DNA of 15,463 nt, from positions 1 to 15,463 of the forward strand of contig JAJZCU010000006.1 of the NCBI GenBank assembly GCA_021828935.1. The letters run 5' to 3'. Below the pieces are notes generated by a model. That model was not told where the DNA came from. It saw only the letters and a program-made list of their open reading frames with translations, and made no database searches. Positions 1 through 7,327 of this stretch are shown here, piece by piece. The position numbers and the translations under genes were made by a program. Origin of the DNA: Planctomycetota bacterium (GTDB lineage: Bacteria; Planctomycetota; Phycisphaerae; WQYP01). How positions within the stretch are numbered: the stretch's first letter is position 1; every line of letters starts with the position of its first letter.

Positions 1-56
1 TGCCTTGAGAACCGGGTCCGTGCCCTGGCGGCCATTGCGCTGCTTGCCTTGCTCAT
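1..56 (-). CDS. 5' end of a downstream operon gene (partial, cut by the window edge)
   Basis: On the minus strand an ATG at 56-54 overlaps the TGA stop (55-53) of the large NERD-kinase gene in the classic ATGA arrangement. The frame then stays open for 18 codons to the window edge, reading MSKASSAMAARARTRFSR. This overlap is typical of translationally coupled genes in one operon, so the product probably works with the NERD-kinase protein. The visible N-terminus is basic and Ala/Ser/Arg-rich and carries no diagnostic motif, so no function can be assigned. In known systems with a NERD-kinase, neighbours are often a DNA methyltransferase, ATPase or helicase, but nothing visible here distinguishes these. 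A chance overlap cannot be excluded from 18 codons alone. Confidence 0.5.
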   Translation of the reverse strand, partial: MSKASSAMAARARTRFSR

Positions 57-3000
57 TCGCATACCCCATTTAAGGCTGGAACGATTGTCAGGCACTGCCG
101 GGTTCCTTCGGAACCCACGAGGCGTTGCTCCGCCCGCACCCGAAAAATCGAGTCGTCTGCCATGGGATTCCAAGCTAGCAGCTCCCCAGCGTCCTCTTGA
201 ACCAGCCGTTGAACGAAGATAGAAAGGTTGGCAAATGTGTCGTCCGTTGACACGTCTCCGAGCTGATAGCCGTCCGCGAGCTCAAGCAGTAAGTGGAAAA
301 GCTCCGCGCCCAGTCGAAGATGTTCCTCGCGGCCGTCGCTGCACCGATAAATTAGCAGCGCCTGCCGGTGCAACCGCTCAATACCGTCAGTCGGCTGCGG
401 AAGCGACGCATTGAGGCGGAACGACGAAAGTGGTTTTTCAACCCAAAAGGCCGTCTCGGTTGGCGTCCGCGGGGTTATGCGAAGGGGCACGTTGTCTCGC
501 TCAAGCGCGCGGGGCGGGAGGTCCTCAAGGCGAGAGATTCCTTTGCATAGGTCGCGGCATATAGCTTGCAATCGCGCGTTATCAAATAGCGGAAGGTCAC
601 GGAACTTCCGCATGTGGCGACCGCAGGCGATGTCCAAGGCATCGGGGTCGCCGGCGATTTGCTTGATCTCGGCAGCGGACCATTCGAAGAACGCCCTTCT
701 GCGGCCAGATGCAAGTGCCAAATTTGGATACCGGGGAGCCGAGGGCAGCGAATCTGCGATGGGTTCGCTCGTGAGATAACGGTCGATTTGCGGGTGCGCC
801 TCTAATGCCGGATCAAGCCGAACCAACTCGCGCAGCACCTCGCCCTGGCGCGATGGCGATTCCGCTTCGAACGCTCTATCCCAATAGCCCGGAGTACTAG
901 CTCCTTTCTCACTGTGGTAGAATGTGCAGAAATGCACCCCAAAAAGAATGTAGACTAGGGCGGCGCGAAGCTCGCGTACTGTGATATGGGTTTCACCGCG
1001 CAGATGCACAGCCTGAAGCGACTCGGCGAGGCGCTCTCTCGCTCGTTTGCGCGCCTCCGCGCTTAGCTTGGTTGGAAATCCTTCCGGAGCAAAGAGCTGG
1101 CCGGCGCGAAATACCTCACAACGTGATTGGGCGGAGCAGGTGGAGCATGGCATCCACGTTTCTGCGGTGTCAGAACCGCCATAGAGTTGGTCGAGCAGCC
1201 GGTCAAGAAAATCGGTTGTTATCCTGAGCGAATCTGCTGATACGTCGCCCACCAAAGTGCGCTGATTTAAGTTGACGAATCGAATATGCCCCACGCGGTC
1301 CGCCGCGTCAGGCTGGAGCAGCCTGAACAGCGCCTCGGTGAGCGGTGTGGATTGTCCGGAATGGCGCCCTTCATACCCCTCAGTCCACTCAAGCAATCGG
1401 CCATCGTTAACGGCCAAAAGGTGGGCCACATCTTGGGAGGGAAAACCATTTTGAAAGGGGCCGAGGAACTCGTCGAGGAGATCGTCTGCAGACTTCCCCT
1501 TCCATGCAGCCGAGCCGTCAAGATTCATTTTGATAACAAGACCATCTGGTAGCTTCCCTTTAAGGATCCGGTCTGCCGACGTATGCTTGCCAAGACCGAG
1601 CCGCTGTGCAATGTGCTGAAGCAGCGACGTTTTGCCGTCCCCGGCGTTCCCGCATAGCACGACCAAACGACTTTTCCGAGACTTCATATCGCTTATCAGC
1701 GTCTGTTCAAGCGTGGTTTCCACATACGTCGACGCGGCGAAGGGGCTATCCAAGCCTCGCGTTTCCTGATTACCCGTAGGTGATCCGGGATACGACCTTA
1801 GTACATTCCCAAGCCATTCCACGTGGCGTTCGCCGATCTTGACCGCCGGAACTATTTGGGCGGTAACGGCGCCTTGAGCGCCTGCCGGATGCGGCGTTGG
1901 CGCTGCAGAGGCTGCCGGGGCGGTATCCCTCAAGAACGCATTCACATCATCCACCGACGAAAATCGACGGGTCGGGTCAGGATCGGTCGCGCGTTGGAGG
2001 AAAATGTCGAGCAACTTATCGTCGCCGTGCGCTAACCCCTCCCAGTTAAGGCCTCGGTGCTTATCATAGCTGCCGTCGTATCTGAACGGCTCGCGGTCAT
2101 AAGTTACGTGAAAGAAGGTAGCGGCGAGGGCATAAATATCGTCGCTCGGCGTTCCCAAGCGCTCTCCATTTGGTTTGAGGGCGCTGTACAGGGCAGTACC
2201 GGCGCCGTGACACTTTTCGCCGACCTTTGTTACGAAATCGAAATCCGTCAACACCAGATCGTTTCCGGACACAATGAGATTTTGCGGACTGACATCCCCA
2301 TGGACAAGCCCGTTGCGGTGAAGAACGGCGAGCGAATTACAGACGGACTTAATCCACCGAATTGCTAATTCGACGCTATTCCGTTCTTGAAGATCGTCGG
2401 CGAGCAATGTCATCACGCCACGGAACTCCGCCAAGGGCGTTCCCTCGACCCACGCCATTAGCGACACAAACCCGTTTTCCTGCCAGTCATTTGCAACTTC
2501 AAATATGGCAGAGAGGCCTGTGTGTCGGCCAAGGTGAGATCTGGCCAGCCCATAAGCGCGCAACGTTTGAGTCCCCATGGCTGCGTCACGCACAACCTTT
2601 GCAACATAGGTTCCGAGATCTTCCTTGGTTGACCGGTCGACTTCGACCACCTTGAAGGCTGCCCCCACCCCACCCGTGCCGAGTGTGTTGAGAATGCGGT
2701 AATCGCGGTCGTGAAATGTGACCAATTGCCCTTCAGTCCAATACCGGGATGGCGGCGCAGCGGGCCGCGGATGCGTTTTGCCGAGCAGGCGACCGAATTC
2801 CGCGTGCAAATATTCTAATGAGGGCCTTGTTGGCGGATCATTGACCGTGCCGCCAGCAAGGATGTCGATAGCCTTCTCGCACATTTCGCCATGGGTCCCG
2901 TCGAAGATGGTTGCCAATGAGGCGCAGACTGAAAAGACATCAGAACGCACGTCTGCGGCGCCAAGACCGCCGGCAACCACCTCTGGCGCGGCGAACTCGG

Positions 3001-4087
3001 CAGCCTTGTCCGGCAGTTGATAGCCCGCCGCCACGCTTATCTCCGACGAGATTTTGGTCCGGTCGAAACCAGTGAAGATCGGAGCGTTGTCGTGCCTTAC
3101 TAGGATATTGGCCGGGCTAAGATTTCGATGCGTGAGCTGTTCTCCGTCCGCTTTTGCTTGATGCATTTCCGCCAACGCGCGGATCGCGCCGCTTACAAAT
3201 TCGGCGCGGTCGGGCACGGACCAGGTAACATCATCTTTGCGCACGGCGATTGATGGCGCCGCCGGGTCGACAACTGTAAAGAACGACATTTCTCCCGGAT
3301 ATCCGGGAGCGTCTTGGAACGAGTCAAGAATTCGCGGCGCCCATGGGTGAAGCTGCAGCCGATGCAGCGCGTCAAACTCCCGACGAGCCCTTGTTGCCGC
3401 GTTCTTGTCGTCGCTTGCCGACAGATCGTAAAGGTGCAACACCGCCCTGTCCCGGCGGGCGGGGTGGCTACCACGGTAGACGCGGTGGAACCGATCCTCC
3501 CGGCCGGACTGAAGCTCAAGATTGACGTATCCGGCGAATCTTCGAAGGCTTCCTTCCAAGGACAGTCGGCTGCGGGGTTCCAAGCATTGGCTCAGCCGCT
3601 TAGCTTGTTCTGGCGGCAGCGTCGGCGCTCCGGTCCCGCCGATCACTTCCTTCCAATCACTTAGCCCATAAAAGGTAACGCCCCGCACCGCCTGCCCCAC
3701 CAATCGCTTAATTTTCGGCGGATCCTGCGTCAAGAGAAAAACCCCGTCAACTCGGGGCAGGCCTCGAAACTGCTTCCGGAGTGTTGTACCGATCTTACGC
3801 GCCTTACTTGTGACGAGGTCGGCCTCGCGTTCAAGATCGTAACCGCGAGCCTTAACAATTTCGGCGTTCCAGTGCTTGACCTCAATCACGCGCACGCCGG
3901 GCGGTCCAATTGCAATGATGTCAATCTCGTCGGATTGCATGCGATCGGTTACGGAGAAGGCGATGTTAGTAAGGAATATCCATTCTTCTGAGCCGGGCGC
4001 ATCCTGGACGCGGGCCTTCAGGTGCTCAATGGCCTTGCGTTCGCTTTCATTTGCGGTCGGGCCGCACGGAATAAACAACGCCTTCAT
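53..4087 (-). CDS. NERD - pseudokinase - protein kinase - P-loop NTPase multidomain protein (PglW/MAD6-like, putative defence protein)
   Basis: This 1344-residue protein appears to be cytoplasmic. Residues about 10-135 form a NERD (nuclease-related) domain with a PD-(D/E)XK-like core: DEID at 53-56 and EVKHW at 69-73. Residues about 195-440 are a kinase fold with broken motifs: HRN at 320-322 instead of HRD, and GFD at 340-342 where DFG is expected. Residues about 460-720 are a second kinase with a Gly loop (LGTGGVG, 469-475), the VAK lysine K497, HGD at 596-598, N603 and DFD at 615-617, so it is plausibly active. A low-complexity Ala/Pro linker (722-740) leads to a P-loop NTPase with Walker A GNAGDGKTS (813-821). 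A CxxC-x5-C cluster (981-990) could bind metal. NERD plus Ser/Thr kinase is the hallmark of PglW (BREX type 2) and MAD6 (MADS). The start is supported by AGGGGC eight bases upstream of the ATG. The last codon overlaps the next gene. The defence role is inferred from architecture. Confidence 0.85.
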   Translation of the reverse strand: MKALFIPCGPTANESERKAIEHLKARVQDAPGSEEWIFLTNIAFSVTDRMQSDEIDIIAIGPPGVRVIEVKHWNAEIVKARGYDLEREADLVTSKARKIGTTLRKQFRGLPRVDGVFLLTQDPPKIKRLVGQAVRGVTFYGLSDWKEVIGGTGAPTLPPEQAKRLSQCLEPRSRLSLEGSLRRFAGYVNLELQSGREDRFHRVYRGSHPARRDRAVLHLYDLSASDDKNAATRARREFDALHRLQLHPWAPRILDSFQDAPGYPGEMSFFTVVDPAAPSIAVRKDDVTWSVPDRAEFVSGAIRALAEMHQAKADGEQLTHRNLSPANILVRHDNAPIFTGFDRTKISSEISVAAGYQLPDKAAEFAAPEVVAGGLGAADVRSDVFSVCASLATIFDGTHGEMCEKAIDILAGGTVNDPPTRPSLEYLHAEFGRLLGKTHPRPAAPPSRYWTEGQLVTFHDRDYRILNTLGTGGVGAAFKVVEVDRSTKEDLGTYVAKVVRDAAMGTQTLRAYGLARSHLGRHTGLSAIFEVANDWQENGFVSLMAWVEGTPLAEFRGVMTLLADDLQERNSVELAIRWIKSVCNSLAVLHRNGLVHGDVSPQNLIVSGNDLVLTDFDFVTKVGEKCHGAGTALYSALKPNGERLGTPSDDIYALAATFFHVTYDREPFRYDGSYDKHRGLNWEGLAHGDDKLLDIFLQRATDPDPTRRFSSVDDVNAFLRDTAPAASAAPTPHPAGAQGAVTAQIVPAVKIGERHVEWLGNVLRSYPGSPTGNQETRGLDSPFAASTYVETTLEQTLISDMKSRKSRLVVLCGNAGDGKTSLLQHIAQRLGLGKHTSADRILKGKLPDGLVIKMNLDGSAAWKGKSADDLLDEFLGPFQNGFPSQDVAHLLAVNDGRLLEWTEGYEGRHSGQSTPLTEALFRLLQPDAADRVGHIRFVNLNQRTLVGDVSADSLRITTDFLDRLLDQLYGGSDTAETWMPCSTCSAQSRCEVFRAGQLFAPEGFPTKLSAEARKRARERLAESLQAVHLRGETHITVRELRAALVYILFGVHFCTFYHSEKGASTPGYWDRAFEAESPSRQGEVLRELVRLDPALEAHPQIDRYLTSEPIADSLPSAPRYPNLALASGRRRAFFEWSAAEIKQIAGDPDALDIACGRHMRKFRDLPLFDNARLQAICRDLCKGISRLEDLPPRALERDNVPLRITPRTPTETAFWVEKPLSSFRLNASLPQPTDGIERLHRQALLIYRCSDGREEHLRLGAELFHLLLELADGYQLGDVSTDDTFANLSIFVQRLVQEDAGELLAWNPMADDSIFRVRAEQRLVGSEGTRQCLTIVPALNGVCE

Positions 4088-4210
4088 GGTATTTGCCCCT
4101 GATCAGACAACCGCCATTGCGGCCATGGCCGTCCGCCTCATTGGCCTCGGGGGCCAACCGGTCGACGCGCCCGGCAGCAACGTCTCAGCAATCCCATAGC
4201 AGCGCACGGT

Positions 4211-4246
4211 TGTCAATTTGACAGTTAATGCCGGCCGTTGTCAAAT
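4211..4246. promoter_or_regulatory. Cluster of three TGTCAA half-sites (candidate operator)
   Basis: A perfect palindrome TGTCAAtTTGACA lies at 4211-4223, and a third half-site TGTCAA follows at 4240-4245. The second and third half-sites also form an inverted repeat, TTTGACA then TGTCAAA, separated by 16 bases. TTGACA is also the sigma-70 -35 consensus and occurs in both orientations here, but the matching -10 boxes are poor (TCAAAT at 17 bases). The site lies about 124 bases upstream of the NERD-kinase start and far upstream of the HipA-like gene. It could bind a dimeric repressor controlling the NERD-kinase gene or both units. The protein that would bind it is not in the window. Confidence 0.4.
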
Positions 4247-4263
4247 CATATTTTCTTTTTCGA

Positions 4264-4293
4264 CTGTTCCCGTCTGTTCCCGTCTGTTCCCGT
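4264..4293 (+). repeat. Three tandem copies of a 10-bp unit, CTGTTCCCGT
   Basis: The unit CTGTTCCCGT occurs three times head to tail without a mismatch at 4264-4273, 4274-4283 and 4284-4293. It directly follows a T-rich stretch and lies in the divergent intergenic region. A unit of 10 bp is close to one helical turn, so it would present identical faces to a binding protein. It could also be simple replication slippage with no function. Confidence 0.9.
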
Positions 4294-4558
4294 TTTGAAA
4301 TGCTCTGCCGCGACGCATCGGATATTGACGCCGGAAGGATGGGTATCGCCGCAGCGCCCGCCGGCGCCCGTTGGGAAGAGGGTACCGGCGCCATCGGAGA
4401 AGGTCGCGCGGCAGACCGTTGCCCGACGCCCAATTCCGCCCGCCAGCGCTGCAATCGGCGAGGGCTTACCGAATTTCCTGCCCAGGTCCATTCCCGAATG
4501 GTATTAAGGGGACGACGACGCCACATGAACGTGGAAAAAAGCACGGGCGGCGCGTCCG

Positions 4559-4587
4559 TTGCGGGCCACGGTTCATTGCGATAAAAT
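4559..4587 (+). promoter_or_regulatory. Candidate sigma-70-like promoter for the HipA-like/DUF3037 operon
   Basis: TTGCGG at 4559-4564 and TAAAAT at 4582-4587 are separated by 17 bases, a good match in spacing and in the -10 box, with a weaker -35. Transcription would start near 4594. That leaves a leader of about 30 bases to the GTG at 4624 and places GGAGGA (4607-4612) in it. It would put the Shine-Dalgarno-like sequence of the out-of-frame ATG at 4602 right at the RNA 5' end. No experiment supports this. Confidence 0.4.
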
Positions 4588-4623
4588 GTCGGGAGGTCTT
4601 AATGGCGGAGGACATCAGCACGC

Positions 4624-5361
4624 GTGCCAGTAGCAAACTACAAGGTTTTCCAGTGGGGCAATCCCGTGGGCCGCGGGGTGATGGGTTCGCGCTACGTGGC
4701 CGTTTCAGGCGTGGCCAAGGCCGCCACCGATGCGATGCCCATGGCCGTGGTGAATGAGCTAATTTGCGCAGACCTCGCGCGAGCCGTTAAACTTCCAGTT
4801 CCCCCGAGCTTCCTCGTCCATAATGGCGATGGGACGCCGTATCACGTATCGTTGAACTTCTATCTGGCCGGCGAAGACCTTCCGCCAGCCGACGCCGGCG
4901 CAGTGGTCGCCGACCTTCCGGCCTTTGCGGCAGGGATTGTGCTCTTCGACGCATGGGTATGCAATGAAGATCGGCATCCTAGCAACTTGGCCTATGACAG
5001 GCCATCAAGGCGTGTCACCCTTTTTGATCACAGCCACAGCTTTCTCACAGGCGACTGGCCGCAGCGGCTTGAACGCGTCAAAAGCGAGTTGGCAATCGGA
5101 AACCACTGCATAGCTCGCGAACTCACGCGAGTCGACGGCTTCAGCGCATGGCACAAGCGGATTATGGCCGTACCCGAGTTCTACATTAAGGAGGCGGTTG
5201 CGCAGGCGGTTGGGATTGGCCCGATGGACGCGCATGTCGCTGCGTTTGCTGCTGGCTATCTGCTGGATCGCCGCGATCGCCTTTTGGATTTAGTTGACGC
5301 CCATAGGGCCGTGTTCCCGAAAATAAACGAAGCGCAATGGGCTGCGCTGAAAGGAGACTGA
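4624..5361 (+). CDS. HipA-like kinase (HipA_2-type), 245 residues
   Basis: The protein shows the C-lobe signature of HipA-related kinases: a conserved N44-E45 helix (VVNELICADLARAV), the catalytic loop NEDRHPSN (114-121) with D116 as the likely catalytic base and N121 as metal ligand, and LFDHSHSF (133-140) with D135 in the DFG position. It is much shorter than classical HipA (about 440 residues) and fits the compact HipA-like family. The N-terminal ATP-anchoring lysine expected near residue 27 is not obvious (YVAVSG there). The GTG start at 4624 is chosen because an in-frame stop lies at 4600-4602 and GGAGGA (4607-4612) is a usable binding site. An ATG at 4602 with a better binding site is in another frame. 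The next gene starts two bases after the stop, so the two form an operon. The likely role is a kinase component of a defence or toxin-like pair; its target is unknown. Confidence 0.75.
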   Translation: MPVANYKVFQWGNPVGRGVMGSRYVAVSGVAKAATDAMPMAVVNELICADLARAVKLPVPPSFLVHNGDGTPYHVSLNFYLAGEDLPPADAGAVVADLPAFAAGIVLFDAWVCNEDRHPSNLAYDRPSRRVTLFDHSHSFLTGDWPQRLERVKSELAIGNHCIARELTRVDGFSAWHKRIMAVPEFYIKEAVAQAVGIGPMDAHVAAFAAGYLLDRRDRLLDLVDAHRAVFPKINEAQWAALKGD

Positions 5362-5363
5362 CC

Positions 5364-6212
5364 ATGGCACGCGTTGCACGTTACTTAATCGCCCAGCACG
5401 TCGCGGATCTTTTTCGCAACGAGCCGCGGAACGTGGGCGTTGTCGTGCAGATCGATGCCGATCACACGTCGCGGTTTATTGGGGAAAGCGCCTCGGGCGG
5501 CATTGACGGACGCTTGATAAAGCACATGCCGTACCCAGACGTATATCGCCAGTGGGTTGAGTACTGGAATTCCACACTCGCGGGCGGCGGCGACGCGCTG
5601 TCGGAAATTATTAAAACCAGCGGTGAGCATTACCGGGTCGTGGACGGGGGCGAGGTTGCGGATATCGCCGAGGATTCGGTACAGAAAGTCGCAAACTTTC
5701 TGTTTGACTCGCTTGTTGATGAAGCGGGCTTCGCCAAGTCGCTGGGAGGTGAAGAGGCGGAAATCGTCACGGTGCAACTACAGCAGGATGTCACGGCCCA
5801 GCTTGCAGCGCTGTCAATACTGTCGGACGGCGAGGCAATCGCCAATGTTAAGCATCCTGTGATGCGAAACAAGACCATCCGAGGGCAAACGGCGGCCCAC
5901 AGCCCCGCCTTGTTCCAACAGAACGGGCATCCGATTCTCATTGAGACAATTGATCTGACCGTGAGCCGGAAGATCGCGCTGCGGGATCACGCCGGATGGG
6001 CGTCTTTTATGTTCAACGATGTGCGACGTGCGGACGCGAAAGCCGAGTCGATCGCAATTACGCGTGTGACGGCGGAGGCCCAGGGGGACGAGCACGTAAC
6101 AAATGCGCTGGAAATGTTGCACGGGGCGGCGGATAAGATGGTCAATTGGATCAGCGATGACGAACGAGAGGCGTTCCTGAAAGAACGCGTCGAAGTCGCG
6201 AGATCGGCTTGA
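5364..6212 (+). CDS. DUF3037-like protein partnered with the HipA-like kinase
   Basis: This 282-residue protein is probably cytoplasmic, with no signal peptide or membrane segment. Its N-terminus (residues 3-40) has the RNEPRNVGVVV signature I associate with DUF3037 proteins, followed by RFIGES. The second half, with PILIETIDL near 200-210 and GWASFMFNDV near 221-230, looks like a second alpha/beta domain I cannot name. The ATG at 5364 is preferred over an in-frame upstream ATG at 5337 because AAGGAG (5351-5356) sits seven bases before it, and the later start leaves a two-base gap to the upstream gene instead of an overlap. HipA-like kinases and DUF3037 proteins recur as neighbours in bacteria (from memory, not checked), which suggests a kinase and its partner or antidote. 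The biochemical function is unknown. Confidence 0.65.
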   Translation: MARVARYLIAQHVADLFRNEPRNVGVVVQIDADHTSRFIGESASGGIDGRLIKHMPYPDVYRQWVEYWNSTLAGGGDALSEIIKTSGEHYRVVDGGEVADIAEDSVQKVANFLFDSLVDEAGFAKSLGGEEAEIVTVQLQQDVTAQLAALSILSDGEAIANVKHPVMRNKTIRGQTAAHSPALFQQNGHPILIETIDLTVSRKIALRDHAGWASFMFNDVRRADAKAESIAITRVTAEAQGDEHVTNALEMLHGAADKMVNWISDDEREAFLKERVEVARSA

Positions 6213-6310
6213 GGTGGATTTCCTGGGTGGGGGCGGTGGAAGGTACGGCCGGTGCATCCGCGCCGGCGGGTTATTACATTAATTTAGCCGCGAGCCTATC
6301 GTCTTATCAA

Positions 6311-7246
6311 TCATTTATCCGCCGGGCGGGTGGCGCGGCCGTCGACGGAGATGATGGTGGCGATTTCAAGTTGCCGCAGGCCGGTGGGGGTGTAGAGTTT
6401 CAGGCAGCCGGTTTGGCTGATGCCTGCGCCGGTGCCGGTGATTAAGCCGTGTTCCAGGCGCAACGTAAGGGTGCGTCCGGCCAGGGCGTCGAAGCGGGCC
6501 AATTCGCCAATCAGCCAGGCGGCGCCGGATTCGCTCACGGCCCGCAGCACGTCTTCCAGGCGCCCGAAGATGGCGCGGGCCAAACTTAAAATGTTCACAG
6601 TTTTCCCGGTGAGGCCCAGCACGGAAGTTGCCGTGGCGGTTAGTTCCGGCGGCAGGGCGCTCAGGGGCGTGTTGACGTTCACGCCGATGCCCACCACGCC
6701 CGCCCACAGCGGCCCCTGGCTGACGGCTTCACAAAGAATTCCGGCCACCTTTTTGCTGCCAGCCAATACGTCATTGGGCCACCGCACGGCCACATGCGGC
6801 ACGGAAATATCTTCCAGGGTCAGGGCCACGGCCAGGCCGGCCGCCAGGGAAAGCAGCCCGCGGACCACCGGAGGTAAATTAGCAATAATAGCGCTGGCGT
6901 ACAAGCCGCCCGGCGGGCTGGCAAAACTGCGGCCATACTGCCCGCGGCCGGCGCGTTGGGTTTGGGCCAGAATAATCAGCCCGTGGGGGTCTTCCGGCGG
7001 GTCCGATGCCGCGTGGCCATCGGGCATTTTCGCCCGTGCTTGACCGGGGCCGCGCCCATCAATGGTTAATTGAAAATGCTGCCGAATAATTTGTGCGGCA
7101 ATAGTATTGGTGGAATCGGCGTCGGTGAGCTGCCGAAAGCGCCACGGAATGGGCGCCATGGCCATTGCGTCCGCGTCCGCGGAATCGGAGGCGGTCTGAG
7201 CCACGGGAACGCCGGGCTGCGGATCGGCGGGAACGAAATTGGCCAT
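6311..7246 (-). CDS. birA: Biotin--[acetyl-CoA-carboxylase] ligase (BirA family, no DNA-binding domain)
   Basis: This 311-residue enzyme makes biotinyl-AMP and transfers biotin to the lysine of biotin carboxyl carrier proteins in the cytoplasm. Visible motifs are DSTNT (44-48), the biotin/ATP loop AGRGQYGRSF (99-108) with PPGG (111-114), RWPNDVLAGSKKVAGIL (155-171) with the catalytic-type KK (165-166), and GVVGIGVNVN (183-192). The C-terminal part (about 265-311) fits the small SH3-like domain. There is no N-terminal winged helix, so it should not be a repressor like the E. coli protein. An acidic, Gly/Pro-rich stretch at about 60-88 looks like an insertion before the catalytic core. The ATG at 7246 is chosen; a TTG at 7312 would add 22 residues that look unlike the family. 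It lies 81 bp downstream of the TIM-barrel gene on the same strand. Confidence 0.9.
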   Translation of the reverse strand: MANFVPADPQPGVPVAQTASDSADADAMAMAPIPWRFRQLTDADSTNTIAAQIIRQHFQLTIDGRGPGQARAKMPDGHAASDPPEDPHGLIILAQTQRAGRGQYGRSFASPPGGLYASAIIANLPPVVRGLLSLAAGLAVALTLEDISVPHVAVRWPNDVLAGSKKVAGILCEAVSQGPLWAGVVGIGVNVNTPLSALPPELTATATSVLGLTGKTVNILSLARAIFGRLEDVLRAVSESGAAWLIGELARFDALAGRTLTLRLEHGLITGTGAGISQTGCLKLYTPTGLRQLEIATIISVDGRATRPADK

Positions 7247-7327
7247 GGACAACTCGCGGCAAGGAAGTTTACGTTTAAGTTTCGGGAACCAGCCGACGTC
7301 GTTATTTTTCAAACAACAGCGAACGGC

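Larger units (their letters stand above)
4088..4558. other. Divergent intergenic region between the NERD-kinase gene and the HipA-like operon
   Basis: This region separates two divergent transcription units and probably holds the control region of both. I see no convincing gene. Several overlapping reading frames on both strands between about 4185 and 4584 are mutually exclusive, have no good ribosome binding sites, and run through repeat and AT-rich stretches. What can be recognised is the cluster of TGTCAA half-sites (4211-4245), an AT-rich run just after it (4245-4260), and three tandem 10-bp repeats (4264-4293). The right part, 4300-4555, is GC-rich with nothing I can name. Confidence 0.5.

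Noticed and set aside
475..3519. Several frames of 60-120 codons on both strands inside the NERD-kinase gene
   Set aside because: They overlap a long frame with recognisable domains throughout and have no motifs or ribosome binding sites.
4264..4293. Possible CRISPR-like repeat
   Set aside because: The 10-bp units are contiguous with no spacers, so it is a simple tandem repeat.
4185..4584. Overlapping frames of 80-120 codons on both strands in the divergent intergenic region
   Set aside because: They exclude each other, lack ribosome binding sites, cross the half-sites and tandem repeats, and read as low-complexity Arg/Pro/Ala sequence.
6213..6310. Attachment site or island boundary between the DUF3037-like gene and birA
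   Set aside because: I found no tRNA, integrase or direct repeat there; only a change from accessory to housekeeping genes.
7247..7312. Longer birA start at the TTG at 7312
   Set aside because: The 22 extra residues do not resemble the family N-terminus, and TTG is a weak start compared with the ATG at 7246.
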